DNA from: Cristatella mucedo | Taxonomy: Eukaryota; Bryozoa; Phylactolaemata; Cristatellidae | Reading direction: 5' to 3' | DNA length: 64,000 bases | Assembly: GCA_009760855.2 (NCBI GenBank) | Contig: WPIO01000003.1 | Coordinates: 14,180,001-14,244,000 of the forward strand | Shown here: piece by piece, positions 47,076-58,984 of the stretch | How positions within the stretch are numbered: the stretch's first letter is position 1 | Layout: every line of letters begins with the position of its first letter | Position numbers and translations under genes: made by a program | The notes under the pieces: generated by a model | What the model saw: only the letters and a program-made list of their open reading frames with translations | Told to the model about the DNA's origin: nothing | The model's database searches: none

Positions 47076-48439
47076 ACTAGGCTTACCTATAACTTGCAAG
47101 TTGGTTATATTGTCATTCAAGTTACGCACAAATATGCCTACGATGGAAAGATTTCATCCATCCTCCTACAAAATACCTCGACAGGATGCTAATGAACTAT
47201 GTTGCAGCAACCGAAGAAAATAAGCCAAAATGGCAGTGAACTTGAGCAGCATCAGTTGCAAACTAACGACAGTTCCTAAGATCAAGTGGGTGCTGACATG
47301 TTTCCATAGTACTGTGATAAAAAAGTATGTGGCACGAAGCATTAGATAACTGTTACCTACAACTGTCTTCTACAAGTAACAGGATGCCTGCATTATCTAC
47401 ACATGAATCAGGCAATGCCGACAGTGGCCCCTCACCTCTCTCATCCCACCACAAGCTATCGGAGGAACAGAGAGTGGGGCAGCCCCACGGTTGAAATCAG
47501 ATCAGGTAACCTTAATTCCAAACCAAACATAGGATTGCCCTCAAGGAAGCTGCGAATTGCACGGCAAGTGCATTTGAAAAACTTAAATATTTGGCAGCCG
47601 ACAAAGCAAGTCCTTACCGCGACCATGAGAGCAGCAAAGATGCCGAAAATCTTACAGAACAGAACCTACAAGAAGAAAACAGTAAAAGGGTATCGTAAAA
47701 GGGTGCGAGGTACACAAAGTCATAACACTATAGCGGTTCCAGGGTAGAAGAAAAAGTCACGACGAGCAAATACTGTCACCCTGAACGTATGCTTATGCTA
47801 CTACGGCAGAGAGCATCCAGAAACGCCTCAGTATCAGAATATTCAAGCAGAACTGCAAGCTAGCTGTGCCCCTACGATGCTACAGTAGAACGAGGACCGC
47901 ACTGCTGGGGGGGGGAGCAAGAAGCTGCCACTGCAGCAGCAGCTGCTGCTATAGCTAAAGCAGTTTCGCAATGGCATAAGCCCGACATCAGAGCAGTCGC
48001 ATTAAGGAATGCACGAATTACCCGAGCAAGGTCGACAAGCAGCTTCCACCCCACTCGGCAATACAGGCTGGTTCTGACCGGAACAGTGTCGTGAATGCTC
48101 AAAGCTTATGCTGCTGAACATAGCTGTGAATTTAGGCAAAAACGCTCGGTCGTGCAGTCTGTCAGCTCAGTATCATTGTTATAGATTACGCAAATGCACA
48201 CTCGAAGCAGCTATTGCCAACATTTCTAGCAGACATGTGGGGGCCAACGACATTGAACAGGCATCACTCGGGATCTACCTTGGGACCCATTCTCTTGTTA
48301 AATCAATTGACAACTGATTGATTTTGATTTGAATCGAATATCTTCCCTGTGCAGCCATCCTTTACTAAGCAGGAAAGAGAATGTGAGGTTGCCACAATCG
48401 ATGCAAGGAGGCGTTCACTTTTGGGTACCTTCATTCTCT
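47076..48439. other. Unassigned intergenic sequence
   Basis: A 114-codon plus frame (47403-47747) is rich in Arg/Lys/Asn and resembles nothing I recognise; it has no splice or homology support. The rest shows no structure. Confidence 0.4.
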
Positions 48440-48905
48440 TGCTCAAGCCTACCTATCAAAACAACTAGGCTAGACTTCGTAGCATCCCCTCGTCTGACTT
48501 GAATCGTTTAGCTATGCCTCGAACCAACCTCATATCCTTCGGAAATCGTGACTTAGTTTATATGCTCCCAAAGCCTGGAGCTCACTCCCAATTGACGTCA
48601 CGACATACCCTGACTTGATGGCATTTAAACAGAAGCTAAAAATGCACCTGCACCTAACAGCTTTTTCTATGACCCTGTGATTTGTCCTTTTTGTGACTAG
48701 GCATGCTGACAAAGTGCATTTTATTACTAACAATATTATGCATGTTGACAATGTGTAGGTTATAACTAACCATATTATTATGTATGTTGACACTATGCAT
48801 GTTACCAATGGCCATACGATCGTGCTTCATTTAAAACATAAGTAAAGTGCCTACAAAGAGATTAAGTTCTCCAAAGGTGTTATACATATGTATCCATATT
48901 CTTAT
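48440..48905 (+). mobile_element. LINE family A 3' part, plus strand
   Basis: CGTCTGACTTGAATCGTTTA, TATGCTCCCAAAGCCTGGAG and the tail AGTAAAGTGCCTACAAAGAG, reverse complements of 51520-51600 landmarks. Confidence 0.75.
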
Positions 48906-49168
48906 TACACTTTTTAAGCTACCCTTCCACATTCCCGAATACTGAACAAGCCCATGTGTCTGGTAGTGGCTCACCATGCACAGTTGCTTCTGTAGGTATA
49001 CATTCGGAACTCGGCCTCTGCGCAGCCTAGTGGAAGGACCCTAAGTAAAACCACGGTGATCTAAGCAAAAAACTTGGCTCCTTCGAAAACTGGCCTATTT
49101 CTTAGGTTTTCAATCGGTCGCATTACCCTATGTATACTTTACGACCCACACGGACCACTCTCCGTAAA

Positions 49169-49453
49169 CAGTGGTGGAGCCAGGAGAGGCGGTTGCCTTA
49201 GCCCCCCCCCCTCTCTCCCTAGGACGGGCACCGAGCTGGAGCACTCCTTAATCCTAAGCCTCCCCCTCCCACCCATCCGACCGGCACCAACGATAACTAT
49301 GTCCTACTTCTACTCGAGCAGCAACCGCCGAGTTCGTGTCGATAAACACAATGACTGTGCTATAATTTTTCATTGCTTGTGGGTTTTGCTGCCTACGTGG
49401 AAATCTTGCCGGTCTTGCACCGACCCTAGGTGAACACCCAGACTCCGCCCCTG
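49169..49453. mobile_element. hAT-like miniature element, copy 1
   Basis: 285 bases with terminal inverted repeats CAGTGGTGGAGCCAGG at the left and the complement of CAGGGGCGGAGTCTGG at the right. It is flanked by 8-base near-repeats TCCGTAAA and TCCGCCAA, the length hAT elements produce. It has no transposase. Confidence 0.7.
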
Positions 49454-49459
49454 TCCGCC

Positions 49460-50240
49460 AAGCTCCCTACCCCTGTGGGCAGTGCGAAAATGAAGGCGGC
49501 ACTAAGGTCGTATTGAGTGAGAGCACAACGTCGAGTGCAGGCTCAGCATGCGTCGACAGTGCCTGCTACGACAATGCTATACATTCTTACAGAGCTCGAA
49601 AGACACAGCAAAGCTGGAATCTGCTAGTGCTAGCTAGTCCCCGTGCTGTCAAACTGTGTGACACAGACTACGAAAAATGACAGTAGTCCACTGGCTTGTG
49701 CTAAGTTGCACCGAGCTCATTAGAATTCCTGCAGGCCAGTGGCTGCCAATAGGTTTAAGCCAAAGACTTTGCAACGAATGGGCTCGACAACCCCACTCAG
49801 CCTGAACTAGTGGCTAGGCTAGCACAACACAGGGAGATCGAAGCGCTTGCCCCAGGACAGGTAAATATAAGAAAAGTAAGCCCAATTGTAAACGAGACAA
49901 TGTTGGCCACGATGAGCAGCTTACGGGCGAACAAGCTGCATTGCACACACACTCACTCACGACCTTACAACTGGTCAACATAGCCATTTCTTCCGACATC
50001 AACTTCTACGGTCAGAGAGCAGACGAGGCATACAAAAACACTGGCAGTAGGGTGCCGAAGGCACGCTAGTGTAGCATGTGACTACGAATTTGATCAGATC
50101 TACTACTACTCCATACAGAAACACTCATTCTAGCATGGTAGAAAGAAAAAAGAATGCTGCTAAACTCTCAAGTGCACCTCCCGTGGGACTACTGATTTTA
50201 ACGATAGTGCTACTGATTTTAACGATTTTGATTTTCGCCG
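49460..50240. other. Unassigned intergenic sequence
   Basis: No domain, repeat or RNA gene recognised. Confidence 0.4.
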
Positions 50241-50375
50241 AGCTGGTTCGGTCCAACGGTTAACGTGCTCGCCCCGACGAAGGTCTGGCTGAGGTCGTGG
50301 GCTCGTGACCCGAGGCATATGTGAAGTGCCTGAATAGAGATTAAGTTCTCTTGGGGCACTATAAAAATGAATTGT
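50241..50375 (+). mobile_element. SINE family A copy
   Basis: Head AGCTGGTTCGGTCCAACGGT (box A area), GAGGTCGTGGGCTCGTGACC (box B area), tail GAAGTGCCTGAATAGAGATT then AAGTTCTCTTGGGGCACTAT, ending at a (TA)n tract. Confidence 0.88.
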
Positions 50376-50392
50376 ATATATATATATATATG

Positions 50393-50480
<88 letters not shown>
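50376..50480. repeat. (TA)n microsatellite
   Basis: About 105 bases of AT with one TGTT interruption, starting at the 3' end of the SINE. Confidence 0.97.
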
Positions 50481-50483
<3 letters not shown>

Positions 50484-50561
50484 CAAGAGGCGTATTGGCT
50501 GGTCATTCGTGAAAGTACATAATTCGTGGCTGAAGTTGAGGTCAGTGCTACTCCTCCATAA

Positions 50562-50710
50562 TTCATTTATTTATATAATTTATTTATATTGCGCCCCAAG
50601 AGAACTTAATCTCTATTCAGGCACTTCACACATGCCTCGGGGTTCGAGCCCATGACCTCAGCCAGACTTTGGTCGGGGCGAGCACCTTAACCGCTGGACC
50701 AAACCAGCTT
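50562..50710 (-). mobile_element. SINE family A copy, inverted
   Basis: The minus strand reads GGTTTGGTCCAGCGGTTAAG, ATGGGCTCGAACCCCGAGG (a near-perfect box B) and tail GAATAGAGATTAAGTTCTCT, TGGGGCGCAATATAAATAAA. It is the best-preserved copy of the family in the window. Confidence 0.9.
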
Positions 50711-50989
50711 GGCATCCCATCAGAGAATTGAGGATTTGTCTGTCAAATGTCTTAATTAAATGAGTAGCCGCAGTAGGGATTCGCAGCTCTACACGGTCAT
50801 TAATTTACGATGGGACAATAATTCCCCTAGGTTATCAAGTCTGATTGCAATGGCACACGAGACAAACCAGATTCTTAAAAGCCTACAAGTACGAAACTCT
50901 TAGCAAAGGCTCAAAGCAGATACATCTTATTGATCGTGTGAGATTCAAAGAAGTAGAAAAGCATAGCTAAAATGTGCTTTGGTGGAACT

Positions 50990-51140
50990 GGGTCTTAGCA
51001 TATCGGTAACATGATTGCACTTCACGACCTAGGTTGTGGGTTCAATTCCTGCTGCTGGCAATTCTGTAATGCACTCTGCAAGTGAGGTGAAAGCAATAAT
51101 GGTTCCTCTGCCATATATGAGGTGGTCGCAAACCAGTCGA
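50990..51140 (+). mobile_element. SINE family B copy
   Basis: CTTCACGACCTAGGTTGTGG, GTTCAATTCCTGCTGCTGGC, AAGTGAGGTGAAAGCAATAA and CCTCTGCCATATATGAGG. The box B reads GGTTCAATTCC. Confidence 0.72.
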
Positions 51141-51208
51141 CCTTTACTGTTTGCCCTTAGGTCCTAACTGGGGGGGGGGGTAACACGCTCCACTTCACTA
51201 TCCAAGTA

Positions 51209-54112
51209 ATAATAACGATAATAATGCACTTGATAAAGCATCCTCTGAGAACTCAATCTCTCTCTGGGCGCTTTACATTTGCTGTAAAGTGAAATGCAAT
51301 TGAATGGTAAGTAAAATCATGCTTGAAAAACAAACGAAATGAATAACATGGTTAGGGGTGACATGCACAGGGTCAGCATGCAAATGTGGTCAGTGGCAGC
51401 ATGCACAGTGTCAGCACACATAAGCACATCAAGGACGAATCACAGGGACCCACCAAATGCTGTCCTAAATAGGTGTTTTTAAATTCTTTTTAAATGTGGT
51501 CAGGTCAGGGGATGTTCTGACGCAAGTCAGGAGAGAGTTCCAGGCTTTGGGAGCATACGAACTAAATGCACGGTCTCCAAAGGATTTGAGGTTTGTACGA
51601 GGTATTTCTAGACTGTTGGATTCCGAAAAGCTGGTGGTACGATGCTTGGCCTGATGGGGGAGTATATCTGAGAGATAAGCTGGAGCCAAAGAATGAAGTG
51701 ACCTAAAAGTGAGTGACAAAAACCTTGAAGTCAATCTATTGCTTGACTGGTAGCCAGTGCAGGTCGGCGAGAAGTGGAGTAATGTGGCAACTGCGATGCT
51801 CACGACAGACAAGCCTAGCTGCAGAGTTTTGCACCAGCTGCAATCGCCTGATCGCACATGCTGGTAGGCCAGTAAGCAGTGAGTTGCAGAAGTCGAGACG
51901 GGATGTCACGAATGCATGGACCAACTTGGACGTGGTATCTGTATCTAAACCAGCCCGAATTTTAAGCAATGTTATGAAGCTGAAAATAGCTATTTGTGGA
52001 GCTGATATGGTCGTCTAACGAGAGGTCGCTTTGGAATATGACACCTAGATTTCGAGCTGATTCAACAGGAGATATGCTGGCAGAGCCAATTTTGAGCGTC
52101 AGCCTTTCCAGTTTGTGAATCACACTGGGTTTGCCCATAACTAGTAAGTTCGTTTTATCATCATTTAGTTTTAGAAAATTTGCTGCCATCCATGTGCGGA
52201 TGTCATCAATACATGCAGCAAGTGAGTTTAGAGAATTTGAGGTGCTCGAAGGCTGGGAGGGATCAAAGCAAAGGTACAACTGAGTGTCATCCGCATAGAA
52301 GTGAAAGCCTAGGTTGTGCTTGGCAATCACATCAGCAAGAGGGAGAGTATAAACCGTGAAAAGAACCGGACCTAATAATAATAATAATAATTCACTTGAT
52401 AAAGCGCCCTCAGAGAACTTAATCTCTCTCTGGGCGCTTTACATATGCTGTAAAGTGAAATGCAATTGAATGGTAAGTAAAATCATGCTTGAAAAACAAA
52501 CGAAATGAATATGGTTAGGGGTGACATGCACAGGGTCAGCATGCAAATGTGGTTAGTGGCAGCATGCACAGTGTCCGCAGGCATAAGCACATCAAAGACG
52601 TATCACAGGGACCCACTAAATGCTGTCCTAAATAGGTGTGTTTTTAGGTTCCTTTTAAATGTGGTCAGGTCAGGGGATGTTCTGACCCAGGTCGGGAGGG
52701 AGTTCCAGGCTTTGGGAGCATATGAACTAAATGCACGGTCTCCAAAGGATTTAAGGTTTGTATGAGGTATTTCTAGACTGTTAGATTCCGAAAAGCGGGT
52801 GGTACGATGCTTGGCCTGATGGGGTAGTATATCTGACCTAGCACGGAGCCCTGAGGTACGCCATATTTCAGAGGTACCTCAGATGATCTTTGTTCATTCA
52901 CTTCAATACTCTGGAGTCTCCCACTGAGATAGGACCTGAACCACTGCAGAGCAGTGCCAGTGATGCCCAGGCGAGATGAGAGGCGCTCTAGAAGAACTTT
53001 GTGATCGATCGTATCAAAAGCTGCCGAAAGATCGAGCAAAACAAGCAGAGACACTCTACCCATGTCTGCATTCCTAAGTAGGTCGTTGTATACCCTAAGC
53101 AATGCTGACTCTGCGGAGTGATTAGCTCTAAAGCCAGACTGGAACTTACTAGCAAGGTGTGAGGTTTCGATATATGAGTTTAGCTGGTCCACCACGACCC
53201 GTTCCAGTGTCTTTGATAGGAATGGTAGAAGAGAGACTGGGCGGTAGTTGCTGAAGTTCTCTTGGTCTAGTGTCGATTTCTTTAGAAGTGGCCTGACTAC
53301 AGCTTTTTTAAAAGGTGCTGGGACATGACCTGAGGCTAATGACATATTAATGACGTTAGTTATGCATGGCAGCAGCAGATCAATGCAACGTATGAGCAGG
53401 ACAGTGGGAATAGGGTCCAGAGGACTTGTTGTCTTCTGTGATTGAGATATGAGCTTCAAGACTAGATCACTAGTGACCTGCCTAAATGTAGACATTGAGG
53501 TGCAGCCAGGAATCGGGGAACAGCATTCTAGTGGAGATGCTGTCATCGCAGGGATGGATTCCCTTATCTTGTCTATCTTCTGCACAAAGAATCGAGAGAC
53601 GCGATCGGCTAGATCTTCTATAGAAGCTAGATTTGGCCTTTGCTAGGATCGATTGGTACGACCTACAGTAGTCTTTATATGCCTGTCGATGGACAGTCAG
53701 TCCAGATCTTTTGTATGCTTTTTCAAGCTTTGGCTTAGTAGACCTGGCTAGTTTAATGTCTGTGGTAAACCATAGGCCGTCTGTGCGGGGGGGGGGGGGG
53801 CGGCGCACAGTGCGCTTTGTCAGAGGTGCAAACTCGTCGAGCGTGTCAGCTAGTGTCGCGTTGTAGCTATCTACCAATGATGACAGATCGAAGGGAGGAC
53901 TGAGCAGCAGAGGTGAAGTAGATATTCTCGGACGGACAGCATCGATGTCAAGGGTCTTGAGGTTTCGCGATTCACAGGTTATTGTAGAGGAGGAGGTGGG
54001 CACACACTGTAGATTGAATTAGATCTGCATGTGGTCAGATAGGCAGGATTTGGTGATAATTGGTTGTGACAAAGTGCAGTTGTATGAGAAAATCTGGTCG
54101 AGTGTCAGGTAG
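51209..54112 (-). mobile_element. LINE family A (L2 clade), longest copy, frameshifted and interrupted
   Basis: Minus strand, 5' truncated. It runs from an endonuclease end (SCLSDHMQI near 54020) through the linker (LTVHRQAYKDYCRS) to the RT: NYRPVSLLPFLSKTLERVV, FQSGFRANHSAESALLRVYN, LLVLLDLSAAFDTIDH (catalytic Asp), GVPQGSVLG (ending 52836), FHFYADDTQLYL (catalytic YADD near 52295) and LNDDKTNLLVMG. The C-terminal LHWLPVKQ, SLAPAYLSDIL and SSYAPKAWNSL follow. Motif order and the HWLPV/WNSL tail identify the L2 clade. A frameshift lies near 53500, and a second LINE copy splits the RT between the VLG and YADD motifs. The 3' end (51209) is (AAT)n. Confidence 0.93.
52374..52834 (-). mobile_element. 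LINE family A 3' copy nested inside the longer copy
   Basis: 461 bases from (AAT)n to GTATATCT. It is nearly identical to 51211-51665 and sits in the RT frame of the host element. GACCT is repeated on both sides (52369-52373 and 52835-52839), consistent with a short target duplication. Confidence 0.9.
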
Positions 54113-54240
54113 CAGGATATAGTCCTGCAGCAGCAATCCTTTATTGCCATTTGCATGTGGAGTGAAAGCTGCTTGCTAGGCTCTTCTGCTGCTATATGAA
54201 TGGGGCAGTAGAATAATCTGAATTTGTTTCTGCTGTCTTG
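54110..54240 (+). mobile_element. SINE family B 3' part
   Basis: GGATATAGTCCTGCAGCAGC, ATGTGGAGTGAAAGCTG and CTCTTCTGCTGCTATATGAA, TGGGGCAGTAGAAT. It marks the 5' truncation point of the LINE copy on the opposite strand. Confidence 0.65.
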
Positions 54241-55847
54241 GATGTTACCCAAAGATTTCCCCAACTAAAACCTGAGTAATTCATGCAGGTCAAGATGTGC
54301 ACTCACGGAGATTCTTCTTTGACTTAATTGTTGATAATCTGGCTTTTGGTACGCAGCAGCCAATACATAGCTAAGATGCACATGAAAGGTTAAGAGAAAG
54401 CAATGCATGGGATACTGGTCCTCAGCCGAATTCCACTTTCGGAGCCAGATCTTTCTTGCAATTCCGACCAAAAGAAAACCTAGGATTGGGCATTGAGATG
54501 CATCTGGCCATCATCCTGGTAAGTCAGCAATATTTAAAAAAACGGCCTTGGTCACACGATAAGCAAGTTGTCAATAACATGCAGGTTCACACAAGATTTC
54601 GCATGGGGGCTGCGGTCAAAACTTCAACAGAATCAGTCATGGGTGACTAAGTGCACTTTCGATAAGTCTCAGGGTGCACTTCTTGGCAGACCCTGCTCTG
54701 CTGCAAGGAGGCACAGAGCTTCAAACTGTGGCGGACAATGCAATACCGATATGATAAATGTGAAATGTCATCGGAACGGTACAGGTTAAACACAAAACAT
54801 AACCCTGCCGCCCCAGTCCTACTAGCGCGGGTTTCAATATTACCTTTGTCGGGTTGCAACTGTAAGCTAAAGCGATATGCCTTTCTATCTAATATAATAT
54901 GCACCGCAACAAAAACCCTGCAAGCAATCTTCCAGGAGAATTTTCATCACCACAAGAGCACATTTCGAACGCTGCATATTAAGTAAGACATGTACGGCTG
55001 TGCGCCGGAAGCGAACTGTGGAGTACAATAGTGCGACAAAACGACAGAGAACAGTACGCCTGGTCAGTGTGAAGAGCTGAGCGACTGAGCCGCAGCTCAG
55101 CTATTCCTGACATATTTTCATATTCTATTGCCTTCCCTCTCGCTCAAACTTCCAAATGATTTGGCCAAACCATATAGAAATCATTGAGCGGTTAATACCA
55201 CTGGTCAGTTGCGTTACAAGAATGCGTAAGCCGCCTTTGTCACTACCCGATGAAGGCCGGTTTACAAAGGGATCCCAGCAAACGATGCTGGCAAGAATAT
55301 GGTGCACTGTAGACAGATTAATTTCTGGAGCTGCAGCTGTAAATGCGACAGAAGCAGAAAGCACGACCTAGCAGGCAGACATCGTGCTATCGAGCCAGAC
55401 CTAAGAAAGAGTTCGAACTGGACTCCCGAAAGTGTTCCAGCTATGCTAGCGAGCTCGGAAATTACCAAGAACGAAAAGAAGCAGCAATTACTAGTCTTCA
55501 TTAAACGGCTTGCGCAAGGCCGTGTTTATGCATGCATGGCCTACCCATTTCGGAGATACATCATAGTAAATAGCAGAGCTGTCTGGACCCCGCGCACCGT
55601 CGACCATGTTCTAGTCATGTGTGCTACCGGGTTGGCACACGTGATGCGATAACCTTTGACTCACTAACCCATTCGGTGTTAAAGCACTACCTTGCGGACC
55701 GCGAACCGTGGCTAACAGAAAAGGGGGGTCCGAGAGGTTGTCCGTTTCGGGGTGAGGGTCCTGCTGCATGGAACAAGCCGAAGTCGTTAGTCAGGCCTTA
55801 ATAGAATTCCTCGAGATGAAAAACCGCGACGCCATGTGGTTTGTATT
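54241..55847. other. Unassigned intergenic sequence
   Basis: Several short frames but none with recognisable domains. GC content rises after 55500. Confidence 0.4.
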
Positions 55848-55930
55848 TGTGTGTGTGCGTGCGTGCGTGTGCGTGCGTGCGTGCGTGCGTGCGCGCGCGC
55901 GCGCGTGCGTGCGCGCGCGTGTGTGTGTGC
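55846..55930. repeat. (GTGC)n/(GC)n/(GT)n purine-pyrimidine alternating tract
   Basis: 85 bases of strictly alternating purine/pyrimidine (GTGCGTGC, GCGCGCGC, GTGTGTGT), a potential Z-DNA tract. Confidence 0.95.
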
Positions 55931-56064
55931 ACGATTCGAGTCTAAACACTTGGTGGCTCGCCGGCACTGCAGGTGCATGCAGACCGGTAGTGCCCTGAAC
56001 CAACCCAGGGTCGAACAGCTGGTGGCTGTGGCCTAGGGACGGGCCGGTACCCAGCTGTGGTCTG

Positions 56065-56128
56065 GCGCATTCTGGCTGTGGCGCATTCTGGCTGTGGCGC
56101 ATTCTGGCTGTGGCGCATTCTGGCTGTG
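56065..56128. repeat. 16-bp minisatellite, 4 identical units
   Basis: Unit GCGCATTCTGGCTGTG repeated four times without change, flanked by partial units. Recent expansion is likely because the copies are identical. Confidence 0.97.
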
Positions 56129-56439
56129 GCGTAGACACAGGCCGGCTTGTCCTCCCGCCAACTCACAAGATGAGTTGTGGCTGGGAGGGAGTGAGGGAAG
56201 TGGGAACGCCGGCCTAGGAGAGAACGGCAGTGTTTGGGGGAGCGCTGTAGGCGCCTGCGAAAGTACACGCTCTTGTGAGCCAGCTTCGGTGTTCTGCCTG
56301 CTTCAGCATACGTGCTTTTTGGGAGAGCATTATTAATCTACACGCCACAGAGGCATGGTCTGATAGGTCTGCACCAGGCTAACGCCGCAATGGCGGGGCT
56401 CAGGTGTCGCTGTATACAGCAGAAATACTAGCGTTAAGT

Positions 56440-56860
56440 AGCGTTTCCCTGGTCAGGCTTGCTTCTATCCTGCTTCTGTCTCGATAGTCATCTTGGCATA
56501 AGTCAACTAGCATGGCGCGGTCGAAGACTGGTGAAAGACTGGACAAAGATTAGGACGCTGAGCGCGATATTACTTCTTGTCCAAGACTGAGGCAAGACTG
56601 GTGCCACGAGCTATCGTGGGCGCCGCCAAAGTCATGCCTTCTTCATTGCCTTGAAATTGGTGGACGACCTTACAAGAGGGGGATCGTCGATGCTTTTCAA
56701 GCGAGTCTGCGTTTATGGGACTCGACGAGCTATACCCATAAGAATCAGGTCGCGAGGCGGCGGCGAAAAAGGGAATCGCAGAAGGTTGAAACTTCCTGTG
56801 ATCGTGTAGGGCCATTTCCAACCACAAAAACAGAAGCAAATTTCCGATGACCACTTATGA
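56440..56860. mobile_element. Harbinger-like repeat, copy 1
   Basis: Shares with 59491-60216 the order CTTGCTTCTATCCTGCTTCT, GAAGACTG, CCAAGACTGA.GCAAGA, CCTTCTTCATTGC, GGGACT and AGGTTGAAA, then AGGGCCATTTCC. Termini are degraded. It codes for nothing recognisable. Confidence 0.65.
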
Positions 56861-57079
56861 AATTGCATAAGGGCCGCAGAAATTGAGTGTTAGAGACGGA
56901 GACGCGGTGAGACCTTTAGGCGCCCGGGGGCAAAGCTACAAATGGTGCCCCTACCATTAACAAAAATTTCTGCCAAATAGCTCCACCACAGAAGAAATGC
57001 AAAAGAACATACGCTAGCGGGCAGATGAGAATTTCAGGTCCTCGTGTAGCTTTAACATGTAGGAATGGTCCGCGCCTCA

Positions 57080-57292
57080 TCAAGTGCTCACGCCGTCTGA
57101 TAGTTTGAGGCTAGCCAGCCAAGCAAACTGCCGCTTTCGGCGCCCAGTCGCGGCGGCTTTTGTTTTAACAGCGCGACGGCATCTTCTGGCACAAACTGGG
57201 CTACTGTCGCTTTCGGCGCTAGCAACTTCGCGAACTGACGCGTCAAAAGTGTCAGAATTTTCAAACACCATACGCACGTTGCCTAGCATCGG
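57080..57292. other. GC-rich unassigned segment
   Basis: Both strands are open for about 70 codons owing to GC richness; no domain is seen. Confidence 0.35.
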
Positions 57293-57600
57293 CAGCAGCG
57301 GAGCCAGGGGGGCAGGAGGGCATTTGCGTTCTGCTATAGCGGATGGTGGGGCAGCGACCTGGGCTGCCCTCTATTCCTACCTCTATTACTATTCTATTCC
57401 TCTATTACTACCCCCTCCCCGATCATCACCAGCCACGCAATTAGATCCTACTTACACTCGATGAACGCGAGCTGAGTTCGTGTTGATTAAGCAGAACGAT
57501 AGTGCACTACAAGTTTTCGTGACGTGCGGGTCTTGCCCGCTACAAGAAAATCTTGCGGGCCTTGCCGCCCCAATAAATGAAAATCTTAGCTCCACCTCTA
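57293..57600. mobile_element. hAT-like miniature element, copy 2
   Basis: Aligns end to end with 49169-49453: left end CAGCAGCGGAGCCAGG, right end AGCTCCACCTCTA. Shared internal blocks include GAGTTCGTGT.GAT and GAAAATCTTGC.GG.CTTGC. The flanking 8-mers (AGCATCGG, AACTGCAG) match poorly, so this copy looks older. Confidence 0.65.
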
Positions 57601-58442
57601 AACTGCAGGCTTCACTAGAATACGATTAGTTGTGGCGTGTTGGCAAAAAGACCCGAATCGCGGAGCTCAAGTTCATTTTTGCTAGGTCAGCCGATCTATG
57701 AAATTGACGAAATGAAAGCAGGAGAGCAGAACACTTTGGTAGAACCTGACGACGAACCCGGCTTTTTTAAAAGCACAGCGACTTAGGTAGCTTAAAAGCC
57801 CGTGGAAATTATGCCTTTAATCGGTCGAAGGTATGAGCAACCAAGAGTTTAACGGGGTAACCTCCGAAATAAGGGGGGGGGGGGTAGGTCCACAAAAAAT
57901 GGTCAATTTTTTCGACTAGGATGACGCAGCAAATTTGAAGTGTTTGCTTAGAAAAAGTTTTGTGAAAGTTAAATTTTGATTGAGCATCTCCCTGCATAAT
58001 TAAGTTTCATATTATTTGCTGTGTCCCAGACTCTCGCTAAATCGATAATAATCATTACGATGTTGCTAGTACGTGTCTCTCACGGAACATGTATACGACG
58101 GGTCGGACTTTATATCGTGCTGCTATCACTGACTGACGAAGTCTATTACATGGAATGGATCAGTGTATGCATCTCGGTATATGCCTAACAATCTAACAGA
58201 GCCATCAACCATGGCCAACCAGCTCTACCGACGAAATATGCGTATAGCCCACGAGTCCTGACTTAAATTTACTGATGCCAGCTGAAGAAAGGCGAGCCTT
58301 TTTGGCTTGCTTGTTTCTCTCCAAGTTCTCGACAATACTAAACTGCTACTACCGAATTAAATAATACATGTGTAATGCTAAGAGGGTATACGATATAGGC
58401 ACAACAGAAAATGCGGTATATAAGCCTGTTAGATGAAAGAAG

Positions 58443-58532
<90 letters not shown>

Positions 58533-58984
58533 TTACCTTCCACTCCAGAGGCCCGGATTCAAATTCATCAATTGGCGCATGTAGTTCCTTTGGCTAAGGA
58601 AAGCCAATCGAAACCCCCACAGGTTCTAGTTAACTTTTTACCCACCAAGCAGGTGGCTCACTGACAGACTTAGTATTGAGAATACGGTTGAAAACGAAGC
58701 TCTGACCGCTGATTACCGTGGGATTAAGTCAGCTCTCAGTGTTTAACGTGCTGCCGCTGTCTTGGATTTACTGGCTCGTGAGCTTTTGCCATAGGAAGCA
58801 AGTGTTGCAAATTATTCGCCTCCCTAATAAAAGAGTGCATCGGTAATTGCGGTGCTAACTCAATCGGACTTGGCTTTGACTTACTCGTACCAATTCCTGC
58901 AAATGATCTAGCACACCCTCAGCCGTCGATAACTTCGGTTACCGACATTAGCTGATCGATTCGATGGCAGCTAGAGTGGAGCGA
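57601..58984. other. Unassigned intergenic sequence
   Basis: Contains a (TA)n tract (listed) and otherwise no recognisable feature. Confidence 0.4.
58444..58530. repeat. (TA)n microsatellite
   Basis: Perfect AT run of about 87 bases. Confidence 0.97.

Noticed and set aside
47403-47747. A 114-codon basic open frame
   Set aside because: No recognisable domain, no flanking gene signals; could be chance in unique sequence.
50562-50710. A true tRNA gene
   Set aside because: Box A and B resemble a tRNA, but the cloverleaf is not completed and the sequence continues into a LINE tail; the unit is repeated, so it is a SINE.
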